Shown here in pieces: positions 8,614 to 15,408 of a DNA stretch of 33,157 nt. Both the position numbers and the translations under genes were made by a program. Positions within the stretch are counted from its first letter, which is position 1; the number at the start of each line of letters is the position of its first letter. Source of the DNA: an uncultured Eubacteriales bacterium (GTDB taxonomy: Bacteria > Bacillota > Clostridia > Oscillospirales > Oscillospiraceae); the NCBI GenBank assembly GCA_905205195.1, contig CAJLCS010000018.1, positions 1 to 33,157 on the forward strand, in the 5' to 3' direction. The notes beneath the pieces are model-generated. The model did not search any database and had not been told where the DNA came from. It saw only the letters and a list, made by a program, of their open reading frames with translations.

Positions 8614-9155
8614 TGGAAAACGACATTCAGGAAGTCCTGCTTTCGCAGGAACAGATTCAGGCGCGGATTGCAGAGCTGGGAGAGGTTCTCTCCAAGGAGT
8701 ACGCCGGGAAGAACCCTGTGATTGTGGGCGTTCTGAAGGGCGTCGTGATTTTTTACAGCGATATGATCCGGAAAATCACCGTCCCCTGCCAGATGGACTT
8801 CATGTGGCTGTCTTCCTACAGCGGAACGGACTCCACCGGCGTCATGACGGTGAAAAAGGACATCTCCACCGACATCGCCGGCCGCCATGTGCTGATTCTG
8901 GAGGATATTTTCGACACCGGCAATTCGCTGGACTTTACCTACCGCCATCTGATGGAGCGGCACCCGGCCTCCCTGAAAATCTGCACGCTGCTGGATAAGC
9001 CCTCCCGGCGGCTTCCCCATGTGACGCTGAAGCCGGATTATGTGGGCTTTGAAATTCCCAACAAATTTGTGGTGGGCTACGGGCTGGACTTTGACGAGTA
9101 CTACCGGAACCTGCCCTACATCGGTGTTCTGAAGCCGGAGGCCTACGAAAAATAA
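8613..9155 (+). CDS. hpt: Hypoxanthine phosphoribosyltransferase
   Basis: A purine-salvage enzyme that converts hypoxanthine or guanine plus PRPP to IMP or GMP. The 180-residue protein has the type I phosphoribosyltransferase fold. The PRPP-binding loop is LEDIFDTGNSL, with the acidic pair at 97-98 and DTG at 101-103. The loop LKGVVIFYSDM lies near residue 41, and the purine-binding segment KPDYVGFEIPNKFVVGYGLDFDEYYRNLPYIG is complete, covering about residues 140-171. The second isoleucine of the usual EDIIDTG is Phe here, a mild change. GGAGG precedes the ATG, and the start is coupled to the tilS stop codon. Salvage is linked in the operon to tRNA modification and FtsH, as in other Firmicutes. 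Confidence 0.96.
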   Translation: MENDIQEVLLSQEQIQARIAELGEVLSKEYAGKNPVIVGVLKGVVIFYSDMIRKITVPCQMDFMWLSSYSGTDSTGVMTVKKDISTDIAGRHVLILEDIFDTGNSLDFTYRHLMERHPASLKICTLLDKPSRRLPHVTLKPDYVGFEIPNKFVVGYGLDFDEYYRNLPYIGVLKPEAYEK

Positions 9156-9163
9156 GGAGAACC

Positions 9164-10999
9164 ATGTTGAAAAATCGTAAAATCGTGGCCATTGTCCTGT
9201 ATCTTGCCGTCCTGGCCGGAATTTTCTGGATGGTGGCCGGAACGCTGGGCAGGGCCGGCACGGGACTGACGGACTCGGAAGTGATCGAGCTGTTTGAAAA
9301 GGAACAGGTGGAGCGCTTCGTGGTGCAGGACCGGCAGATCACCCTGTATCTCCACGAGCCGTATCAGGGCCAGAACAAAGTGGTGGCATCGCTGGCGGAT
9401 CCGGACGGCTTCCGGCTGAAAATGTGGGATACGCTGCAGAAGCAGGTGGAAGACGGGGTGCTGACCTCCTACCGGTTTGTGCCGGACGAGACCACCACGC
9501 CCTATGATTTCATTATCCCGCTGCTGATTGTGGGCGCCATTCTGATGATGGCGTGGATGCTCATCATGTCCCGGATGAACAACAATAATCCGCTGAGCAC
9601 CTTCGGAAAGGCCAAAACCACCGTGGGCGTGCCCGGCGGAAAGAAAGTGACCTTTGACGATGTGGCCGGGGCGGACGAAGAGAAGCAGGAGCTGCAGGAA
9701 GTGGTGGATTTTCTGCGGAATCCCAAGAAATTCACGGACATCGGCGCCCGGATTCCCCACGGCATCCTGCTGGTCGGCCCGCCGGGCACCGGCAAAACGC
9801 TGCTGGCCCGGGCGGTGGCCGGGGAAGCGGGCGTGCAGTTTCTCTCCATTTCCGGCGCGGATTTTGGGGAAATGTACGTCGGCGTCGGTGCAAGCCGGGT
9901 GCGGGACCTGTTTGAGCAGGCCCGGAAAATCGCGCCTGCCATCGTCTTTATCGACGAGATCGACGCGGTGGGCCGTAAGCGCGGCAACGGTCTGGGCGGC
10001 GGCCATGACGAGAAGGAGCAGACGCTGAATCAGCTGCTGGTGGAAATGGACGGCTTCTCCCCTTCGGAGGGCGTCATTGTGCTGGCGGCTACCAACCGGC
10101 CGGATATTCTGGACAAGGCGCTGCTGCGCCCGGGCCGGTTTGACCGGCAGATCTACGTCGGCATTCCCGACGCCAAGGGCCGGGAGGAAATTCTGAAGGT
10201 CCACGCCAAGGACAAGCGGCTGGACGATTCGGTGGACCTGAAAACCGTGGCACTGGGGACCTCCGGCTTTACCGGTGCGGATCTGAGCAACCTGCTCAAC
10301 GAGGCGGCCATTCTGGCGGCCCGGGAAAACCGCCCGGCGCTGAATATGGACGACCTGAACGAGGCCCTGATGAAGGTGGTGGCCGGTCCCGAAAAGCGGA
10401 GCAGACTCCGTCTGAAGCAGGACCAGAAGCTGACGGCCTACCATGAAGCCGGTCACGCGGTGGCCATGTATTACCTGCCGACCCACGATCCCGTGCGGCA
10501 GATTTCCATCATCCCCCGGGGCCAGGCACTGGGCCTGACCTGGAGTATGCCCAGAGACGACTCCAACCATCTGACCCGGAACGAAATGTACGAGCAGATT
10601 GTGGGCCTGCTGGGCGGACGGGTGGCGGAGGAAGTGTTCCTGCAGGACGTTTCCACCGGCGCCTCCAACGATATTGACCGTGCCACGGAGCTGGCCCGGG
10701 ATATGGTGGCCCGCTACGGCATGTGCGAGCGGCTGGGCACCGTGGCGTACCGCGGCACCGAGTCCTATTCCGAGGCCTTCGCCGGCTCCATCGACGAGGA
10801 GGTCAAAAAGCTGACCGACCGGGCGTATGCCCAGTGCCGGACCATTCTGACGGATCATGCCGCCCAGCTGGAGCGGGTGGCTGCCTATCTGCTGGAGCAT
10901 GAAACCATGTCCGGCGCCCAGTTCCGGGCCTGCATGGAGGGAAAGCCCGTGGAGGAAGCGCCCGTCACCACGCTGTTTGAAAGCGACGATCAGACGTAA
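9164..10999 (+). CDS. ftsH: ATP-dependent zinc metalloprotease FtsH
   Basis: A membrane-anchored AAA+ protease for quality control of membrane and regulatory proteins. The 611-residue protein has an N-terminal membrane helix (about 8-26), an extracytoplasmic domain, and a second helix (about 112-136). The AAA module has Walker A GPPGTGKT (205-212), Walker B IVFIDEIDAVG and the second region of homology ending LLRPGRFDR. The pore motif reads EMYVGVGA, where Tyr stands for the more usual Phe, so the aromatic is kept. The zinc site HEAGH is at 427-431. AAGGAG precedes the ATG. A GC-rich palindrome just after the stop may weaken read-through into the next gene. Confidence 0.97.
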   Translation: MLKNRKIVAIVLYLAVLAGIFWMVAGTLGRAGTGLTDSEVIELFEKEQVERFVVQDRQITLYLHEPYQGQNKVVASLADPDGFRLKMWDTLQKQVEDGVLTSYRFVPDETTTPYDFIIPLLIVGAILMMAWMLIMSRMNNNNPLSTFGKAKTTVGVPGGKKVTFDDVAGADEEKQELQEVVDFLRNPKKFTDIGARIPHGILLVGPPGTGKTLLARAVAGEAGVQFLSISGADFGEMYVGVGASRVRDLFEQARKIAPAIVFIDEIDAVGRKRGNGLGGGHDEKEQTLNQLLVEMDGFSPSEGVIVLAATNRPDILDKALLRPGRFDRQIYVGIPDAKGREEILKVHAKDKRLDDSVDLKTVALGTSGFTGADLSNLLNEAAILAARENRPALNMDDLNEALMKVVAGPEKRSRLRLKQDQKLTAYHEAGHAVAMYYLPTHDPVRQISIIPRGQALGLTWSMPRDDSNHLTRNEMYEQIVGLLGGRVAEEVFLQDVSTGASNDIDRATELARDMVARYGMCERLGTVAYRGTESYSEAFAGSIDEEVKKLTDRAYAQCRTILTDHAAQLERVAAYLLEHETMSGAQFRACMEGKPVEEAPVTTLFESDDQT

Positions 11000-11003
11000 T
11001 ATC

Positions 11004-11023
11004 CGGGCGGCCATGGCCGCCCG
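11004..11023 (+). terminator. GC-rich palindrome between ftsH and egsA
   Basis: A perfect 20-nt palindrome with CATG at its centre sits 4 nt after the ftsH stop. It is followed by GTTTCATT, a poor U-tract. It could be a weak or partial terminator or an mRNA-stabilising 3' hairpin. The next gene has its own ribosome binding site but no obvious promoter in the gap, so read-through is likely. Confidence 0.5.
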
Positions 11024-11047
11024 TTTCATTGAGAGGAGACAACTGTC

Positions 11048-12307
11048 ATGAATGAGGTTCTGTCGATCATCGAGAAATTCCGTCAGCCCTGTTCCTGCGG
11101 CCGCAGCCATGAAACGGCGGTGCAGGATGTGCGGATCGGCTCCGGGCTGGTCCACTGCGTGGGGCGTATCCTGAAGGAAAACGATTTTTCCCGGCATCTT
11201 CTGCTGGTAGCCGACCGGAATACACTGGCGGCTGCCGACGGAATCGCCGACAGCCTGCGGGACTTTGACGTGGAGTACTTCGTCTACCCGGAGCTGCGGG
11301 TGGCGGAAATGCGCCATGTGGAGGAGCTGGAGCATCTGGTGGAAGGAAAGGACATTTCCATCCTGTCCGTGGGTACCGGTTCCGTCAACGATCCCTGCCG
11401 GGTGGCAGCGGCGCGGCAGAAGAAAAAGCTCTGCATTTTCGCCACGGCGCCGTCGATGGACGGCTTCGCTTCCTACAGCGCGCCCATTGTGGCGAACGGC
11501 TTCAAATCCAGCTATCCGGCCAAAAGCCCGGAGGTGATTATCGGCGACACCGCCATTCTGGCGGCCGCGCCGTCGGAGCTGAAATCCGCCGGATTCGGTG
11601 ATATGGTGGCCAAGTATGTGGCGCTGGTGGACTGGAAGCTGTCGTCCATGCTGACGTCGGAGGTGTACTGCCCCCGGGTGGCGGCACTGACCCGGCAGGC
11701 GGTGGATACGCTGATGACCATGGCGGACCGGGTGACGGCCCGGGACGAGGAAACGGCAGGGAAGATCTTTGAATCCCTGCTGCTCACCGGCATCGGCATG
11801 AGCTTTATGCAGAATTCCCGCCCGGCCTCCGGCAGCGAGCATATCGTTGCCCATCTGATGGAGTGCGTTCAGCTGCGGGATGGCATCATCCCCAACTACC
11901 ACGGGGAGGATGTGGGCGTCTGCACGCTGGAAATGCTGAAGCTCTATCGCAGCTGGGCGGCCCATCCGTCCGTTTCGGCCCACCGGGAGCAGGTGGACTG
12001 GGAGCAGGTCTACCGGTATTACGGCGCTATGGCCGAGGATGTCCGGAAGCTGAACACCCCCACCACCGTCACCGACGAGGTGGACCCGGCGGCGCTGGAG
12101 GCGGCATGGCCGGAGATCCGGAAGCTGATTTGCAGCGTCCCCTCCTATGAGGAATGCCGGGACGCCATGCAGAAGGCTGGCTGCAAGCTGACGGTGGCGG
12201 ATATCGGCAAGCCCCAGCAGCTGTTTGACGACTGCGTGCGCTATTCGCCCTATATGCGCCGCCGTCTGACGCTGCTGCGCCTGCGGGACATGATGTCCTT
12301 TGAATAA
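11048..12307 (+). CDS. egsA: sn-Glycerol-1-phosphate dehydrogenase (AraM/EgsA family)
   Basis: The family reduces dihydroxyacetone phosphate with NAD(P)H to sn-glycerol-1-phosphate, the backbone enantiomer of archaeal lipids. In B. subtilis the product feeds heptaprenylglyceryl phosphate synthesis. The 419-residue protein has a Rossmann-like N-terminal half containing SVGTGSVNDPCR, then an iron-dehydrogenase-type helical domain. The expected metal ligands are visible: Asp 138 in APSMDGFAS, His 265 in SGSEHIVAHLME and His 285 in NYHGEDVGVCTL. The start ATG has a GAGAGGAG ribosome binding site. No PcrB-like prenyltransferase is in the window. A less likely alternative is a related 3-dehydroquinate-synthase-like or glycerol dehydrogenase; the motifs favour the AraM group. 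Confidence 0.85.
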   Translation: MNEVLSIIEKFRQPCSCGRSHETAVQDVRIGSGLVHCVGRILKENDFSRHLLLVADRNTLAAADGIADSLRDFDVEYFVYPELRVAEMRHVEELEHLVEGKDISILSVGTGSVNDPCRVAAARQKKKLCIFATAPSMDGFASYSAPIVANGFKSSYPAKSPEVIIGDTAILAAAPSELKSAGFGDMVAKYVALVDWKLSSMLTSEVYCPRVAALTRQAVDTLMTMADRVTARDEETAGKIFESLLLTGIGMSFMQNSRPASGSEHIVAHLMECVQLRDGIIPNYHGEDVGVCTLEMLKLYRSWAAHPSVSAHREQVDWEQVYRYYGAMAEDVRKLNTPTTVTDEVDPAALEAAWPEIRKLICSVPSYEECRDAMQKAGCKLTVADIGKPQQLFDDCVRYSPYMRRRLTLLRLRDMMSFE

Positions 12308-12312
12308 GAGTT

Positions 12313-12343
12313 GCGGCGCAGTTCCGACCTGGAACTGCGCCGC
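12313..12343. terminator. Shared hairpin between convergent genes
   Basis: A perfect 13-bp stem (GCGGCGCAGTTCC with its complement) and a 5-nt loop lie between the egsA stop and the end of the small minus-strand gene. The U-tract is poor on both strands (AACTCTTATTC on the minus strand is the better one). It probably acts for both converging transcripts. Confidence 0.65.
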
Positions 12344-12348
12344 GCGTG

Positions 12349-12528
12349 TTACATGGAGTCCACTGCCTGCTCCAGCTTAGTGGTGACGTCCCGCGCCGTA
12401 TCCTCCACCTTGGCGGCGGCTTTTCCGGCGAGCTTCCGTGCGGTGCTTTGCCGCGGTGCCATCAGAATCGCCACGGCGCCCACGGCGGCGCCGATGCCCA
12501 TGGTCACGGCCAGTCCGGTCATTTTCAT
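12349..12528 (-). CDS. Small membrane protein, YtxH-like
   Basis: A 59-residue protein with one Gly/Ala-rich membrane helix (about residues 4-23) followed by a basic, amphipathic tail (APRQSTARKLAGKAAAKVED). This pattern resembles the YtxH/general-stress small membrane proteins, whose biochemical role is unknown. The start is ATG 12526-12528, which has GGAGG 7 nt upstream; the frame extends 16 codons further but lacks a ribosome binding site there. No convincing promoter was seen, only a TATCCT at 12551-12556 on the minus strand. It converges with egsA and diverges from the OMPDC-like gene. Family assignment is by pattern only. Confidence 0.7.
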   Translation of the reverse strand: MKMTGLAVTMGIGAAVGAVAILMAPRQSTARKLAGKAAAKVEDTARDVTTKLEQAVDSM

Positions 12529-12594
12529 TGCGCTCCCTCCCTTCGGCCTTAGGATACCCGCCGGGAAAAAAATCATGGCTGGAAAGGTTTATGC

Positions 12595-12623
12595 TTTTCA
12601 GAATGAAAAATCTGTGCTATACT
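12595..12623 (+). promoter_or_regulatory. Promoter for the OMPDC-like gene
   Basis: TTTTCA (12595-12600), a 17-nt spacer and TATACT (12618-12623). The start point would fall near 12630, giving a leader of about 23 nt that contains GGAGG. Confidence 0.65.
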
Positions 12624-12652
12624 AAAGAAAAAGATGGAGGGATGGGCCTGTT

Positions 12653-13525
12653 ATGGATTTTCTGCATGAAAAAATTCGGAAACTGAAGGCACCGCTGGCG
12701 GTGGATTTCGGAATCAAGCCGGAGCTTCTGCCGCCGTTTCTGACGGAGGAGGAGGGGAATTTCCCCAAGGCCTACGGCCGGTTCTGCCGGGAGCTGCTGA
12801 AGGTCTGCAAGGGTCAGGTCCCGGCGGTGCGGTTTGCCTTCGATGCCTTTGCGCTGCTGGGCGGCGAGGGGCTGGACACGCTGGCAGAGCTGCTGCAGGA
12901 GGCCCGGCGGATGGGCTTTTATGTGCTGCTGGACAGTACGGCCATCCAGACACCCTGGGACGCGGACCGGGCGGCGGCGGCCTTCTTCGGGCCGGACAGC
13001 CCGTACCCCTGCGACGGTCTGATAATTTCGCCGTATATCGGCAGCGACGCCGTCAAGCCCTTTCTGGACGGCTGCAAGGACGGGAAAAAGGACCTGTTTT
13101 TAACGGTCCGCTCGCCGAACAAATCGGCTTCGGAGCTGCAGGACCTGATGACCGGCTCCCGGCTGGTGCAGGGGGCGGCGGCGGATCTGGCCAAGCGCTT
13201 CGGCGAGACCATGGTGGGCAAGTGCGGCTACTGCGCCGTGGGCATCGGGACCAGCGCCGGTTCGCCGGGCAGTCTCCGTTCCCTGCGGACCACCTATCCC
13301 CGGCTGTATCAGCTGGTGGACGGGGTGGATTATCCCAGCGGCAACGCGAAAAATTGCAGCTATGCCTTCGACCGGTTCGGCTACGGCGCCGTCGTCAGCG
13401 CCGGACCCTGCATCACCGGCGCGTGGAAGGAAGCGGGGACCGACGGCCGGGATTATACCGCCCAGGCGGCCCAGGCCATCGAGCGGATGAAGCGGAATCT
13501 GCTGCGGTATATTGCGGTCCTGTAA
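12653..13525 (+). CDS. OMP decarboxylase-fold protein lacking catalytic residues
   Basis: A 290-residue protein that follows type 2 (PyrF) orotidine-5'-phosphate decarboxylase along its whole length. Matching segments include CDGLIISPYIGSDAVKPFL, KKDLFLTVRSPNKSA, KCGYCAVGIGTSAG and GYGAVVSAGPCI. The residues expected to do chemistry are changed. The family's D-x-K-R-G-D motif reads DSTAIQ at 94-99, so the catalytic Lys is Thr 96 and the second Asp is Gln 99. The early G-L-D motif reads DFG at 18-20. The phosphate-binding Arg near the end is replaced by Pro 252. The ATG is 12 nt from GGAGG, and a promoter is present, so the gene looks intact and expressed. Decarboxylase activity is unlikely; a binding or new catalytic role is possible. 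The comparison uses remembered family motifs. Confidence 0.75.
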   Translation: MDFLHEKIRKLKAPLAVDFGIKPELLPPFLTEEEGNFPKAYGRFCRELLKVCKGQVPAVRFAFDAFALLGGEGLDTLAELLQEARRMGFYVLLDSTAIQTPWDADRAAAAFFGPDSPYPCDGLIISPYIGSDAVKPFLDGCKDGKKDLFLTVRSPNKSASELQDLMTGSRLVQGAAADLAKRFGETMVGKCGYCAVGIGTSAGSPGSLRSLRTTYPRLYQLVDGVDYPSGNAKNCSYAFDRFGYGAVVSAGPCITGAWKEAGTDGRDYTAQAAQAIERMKRNLLRYIAVL

Positions 13526-13533
13526 CGCTATGT

Positions 13534-13557
13534 AAGTCGGCAGCAGCCTGCCGACTT
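13534..13557. terminator. Shared hairpin between convergent genes
   Basis: A 10-bp perfect stem (AAGTCGGCAG and its complement) with a 4-nt loop lies between the OMPDC-like gene and the minus-strand lipoprotein. A clear U-tract is absent, so its efficiency is uncertain. Confidence 0.6.
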
Positions 13558-13565
13558 TGCCGCGC

Positions 13566-13808
13566 TCAGCCGGCGGCCCGGTCCGTGGATGTGCTGCCGG
13601 TGTTGGCTTCTCCGGTGGCTTCACTGTGGGCCGTGGATTCCGAAGGCGCCGTGGTGGATGCCGTGGAAGGCGCTGTGGTGACGGTTGGAGCCGTGGTGAC
13701 GGTGGGGGCCGTGGTGGTCCGGGTGGTGGTTTCCGGCATGGTGCTGCCGCAGCCGCTCAGCGCCGCCGTCAGCGCCAGCAGCGTCAGATAGATCGTCCAT
13801 TTTTTCAT
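13566..13808 (-). CDS. Small Thr/Pro-rich lipoprotein
   Basis: An 80-residue secreted lipoprotein precursor. The signal peptide begins MKKW and ends in the lipobox LSGC, with Cys 20 as the lipidated residue. The rest is a low-complexity Thr, Ala, Ser and Pro tail with two exact copies of APTVTT encoded by a pair of 18-nt repeats (13672-13707). Such tails usually act as flexible, possibly glycosylated, wall-spanning stalks, but no folded domain follows. The start is ATG 13808, which has AGGAGG 7 nt upstream; the longer frame from 13835 has no comparable site. Upstream lie an inverted repeat and only a weak promoter candidate (CATACT at 13840-13845, minus strand). Function unknown. Confidence 0.75.
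   Translation of the reverse strand: MKKWTIYLTLLALTAALSGCGSTMPETTTRTTTAPTVTTAPTVTTAPSTASTTAPSESTAHSEATGEANTGSTSTDRAAG
13672..13707. repeat. Two 18-nt tandem repeats in the lipoprotein tail
   Basis: Units 13672-13689 and 13690-13707 differ at three positions and each encode APTVTT on the minus strand. The neighbouring bases contain a more degenerate copy. Such repeats can expand or contract in number. Confidence 0.7.
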
Positions 13809-13822
13809 GACGTATGCCTCCT

Positions 13823-13835
13823 GTGAAGTGTTCAC
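13823..13835. promoter_or_regulatory. Small inverted repeat upstream of the lipoprotein
   Basis: GTGAA and TTCAC are separated by GTG, directly before the AGGAGG of the Thr-rich lipoprotein gene. It could be an operator half-site pair or a hairpin near the ribosome binding site. It is short, so chance is possible. Confidence 0.3.
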
Positions 13836-13898
13836 GGGTAGTATGGCCCAGGTCCCGGCTGTTTAACCGGGAAAATCGTCGGCGGACAAAAATTATCA

Positions 13899-13927
13899 TT
13901 GCTATTTTGGCGTGATGCCTGTATAAT
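13899..13927 (+). promoter_or_regulatory. Promoter for the polyferredoxin gene
   Basis: TTGCTA (13899-13904), a 17-nt spacer and TATAAT (13922-13927). Transcription should start near 13934, 30 nt before the ATG. Confidence 0.8.
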
Positions 13928-13963
13928 AGAACTCAAACACAGAAAAAAGGGGAATCCTCACTT

Positions 13964-14353
13964 ATGAAGAAACTCACGGTTAAGAAAAACGCCCAGTGCA
14001 TGGCGTGTCTGGAATGTGTGGAGGCCTGCTCCAAAGCCTTCTATAAGGAATTTCATCAGGACCTGTCCTGCATCCGGATCGTGGCCAACCCCAAGGGCGG
14101 TGCCAAGCCCATGACCTGCATCCAGTGCGGCAAGTGCGCCAAGGTCTGTGAGCACGGCGCCATTACCCAGAATCCCAAGACCGGCGTGTACATGATCAAC
14201 AAGAAGGCCTGCGTCGGCTGCGGCAAGTGCGTGGAAGCATGTCCCATGAAGGTGATGGTCCTCAAGGAGGGCAGCCCTGTTTCCAAGTGCATCAGCTGCG
14301 GCATCTGCGCCAAGGCATGTCCCATGGAAATCCTGGAAATCGTCGAAAAGTAA
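13964..14353 (+). CDS. Four-cluster [4Fe-4S] ferredoxin-type protein
   Basis: A 129-residue soluble electron-transfer protein with sixteen cysteines in four C-x2-C-x2-C-x3-C motifs: CMACLECVEAC, CIQCGKCAKVC, CVGCGKCVEAC and CISCGICAKAC. This predicts four [4Fe-4S] clusters. The last two motifs are followed by Pro as in bacterial ferredoxins; the first two are not. It resembles the iron-sulfur subunits that wire CO dehydrogenase, hydrogenase or other oxidoreductases (CooF/HycB-like), but no catalytic partner gene is adjacent. It is monocistronic, with its own promoter and a strong terminator. It has no signal peptide, so it is cytoplasmic. The partner enzyme is unknown. Confidence 0.92.
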   Translation: MKKLTVKKNAQCMACLECVEACSKAFYKEFHQDLSCIRIVANPKGGAKPMTCIQCGKCAKVCEHGAITQNPKTGVYMINKKACVGCGKCVEACPMKVMVLKEGSPVSKCISCGICAKACPMEILEIVEK

Positions 14354-14367
14354 GAAGTGGCGATTCT

Positions 14368-14396
14368 GCCCCTGCCGGTTCCGGCAGGGGCTTTTT
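14368..14396 (+). terminator. Intrinsic terminator of the polyferredoxin gene
   Basis: A GC-rich stem (GCCCCTGCC paired with GGCAGGGGC) is followed directly by TTTTT. It lies 14 nt after the stop codon. This is a textbook rho-independent terminator. Confidence 0.93.
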
Positions 14397-14422
14397 GCTG
14401 CGGAAAATTCGTTTGGCCGTAA

Positions 14423-14451
14423 TTGCATATTTCTGGCAGGTATGATATAAT
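14423..14451 (+). promoter_or_regulatory. Promoter for murB-whiA-dnaE
   Basis: TTGCAT (14423-14428), a 17-nt spacer and TATAAT (14446-14451) in an AT-rich patch. The start point would be near 14458, about 29 nt before murB. Confidence 0.85.
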
Positions 14452-14486
14452 ATAAAAAGAGAATTTATACCCGGAGGCGTGAACAG

Positions 14487-15395
14487 ATGGAACGGACCCC
14501 TTTTCAGAATCAGCTGGCGCAGCGTTTGCCGGAGGCGGACCTGCGTTTTGACGAGCCGATGGCGCGACATACGTCATTTCGCATCGGCGGACCGGCGGAG
14601 GTGATGGCTTTTCCCCGCAGTCCGGAGGAGCTGGCGGAAATTCTCCGGGCGGCGGCTGCCTTGCAGGCGGTTCCGGCCGTTCTGGGCGCGGGAACCAACG
14701 TTCTGGCGCCGGATGAGGGTATCCGGGGACTGGTGATCTGCCTGAAGGACGCCCTCGGCGGCATGGAACGGCGGGACGGGAACCGGATTTTCGTGATGGC
14801 GGGCGTGACCATGGCCCGGGCGGCGGTTTTTGCCGCCAATCAGGGCCTGTCCGGCCTGGAGTTTGCCCACGGGATTCCGGGTACGGTGGGCGGCGGCGTG
14901 TATATGAACGCCGGTGCCTATGGCGGAGAAATCGGCGGCGTCTGCACGGCGGTGGAGCTGATGGACCGGGCCGGAAACCGGTTCCGGTTGTCGGGAGACG
15001 AGATGGGCTTTTCCTATCGCCACAGCCGTGTGGAAGAGGGCGACGATCTGGTCATCGGGGCGGAATTTACCCTGATTCCCGGCGAGAAGGAGACGATTCA
15101 GGCCCGGATGCGGGAGCTGGCGGCAAAACGGACGGCTTCTCAGCCGCTGGACCTGCCGTCGGCCGGTTCGGCCTTCAAGCGGCCGGTGGGAGGCTACGCG
15201 GCGGCGCTGATCGATCAGGCGGGGCTGAAGGGATTCCGGGTGGGCGACGCGGCCATTTCGGAAAAGCACGCCGGATTTGCGGTGAATCTGGGCCGGGCTA
15301 CGGCATCGGAGGTCCGGGCGCTGCTGCGTCAGGTTTCGGACCGGGTTTACGCCGCGTCCGGCATTCGGCTGGAGCCGGAGATCCGGCTCTGGTAA
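14487..15395 (+). CDS. murB: UDP-N-acetylenolpyruvoylglucosamine reductase MurB
   Basis: MurB uses FAD and NADPH to reduce UDP-GlcNAc-enolpyruvate to UDP-MurNAc, an early cytoplasmic step of peptidoglycan synthesis. The 302-residue protein shows the FAD-binding segments TSFRIGGPAE (29-38) and LGAGTNVLAPD (66-76), then GIPGTVGGGVYMNAGAYGGE. The type II MurB motif SAGSAFKRP (225-233) carries the proton-donor Ser, and the essential Glu lies near the C-terminus (LEPEI). GGAGG precedes the ATG. It opens the murB-whiA-dnaE transcription unit. Confidence 0.97.
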   Translation: MERTPFQNQLAQRLPEADLRFDEPMARHTSFRIGGPAEVMAFPRSPEELAEILRAAAALQAVPAVLGAGTNVLAPDEGIRGLVICLKDALGGMERRDGNRIFVMAGVTMARAAVFAANQGLSGLEFAHGIPGTVGGGVYMNAGAYGGEIGGVCTAVELMDRAGNRFRLSGDEMGFSYRHSRVEEGDDLVIGAEFTLIPGEKETIQARMRELAAKRTASQPLDLPSAGSAFKRPVGGYAAALIDQAGLKGFRVGDAAISEKHAGFAVNLGRATASEVRALLRQVSDRVYAASGIRLEPEIRLW

Positions 15396-15408
15396 CGGGA
15401 GGAACGCC

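Noticed and set aside
9143..11983. A 946-codon minus-strand frame opposite ftsH and egsA
   Set aside because: It spans two genuine genes and their gap on the other strand. The composition is that of a GC-rich shadow.
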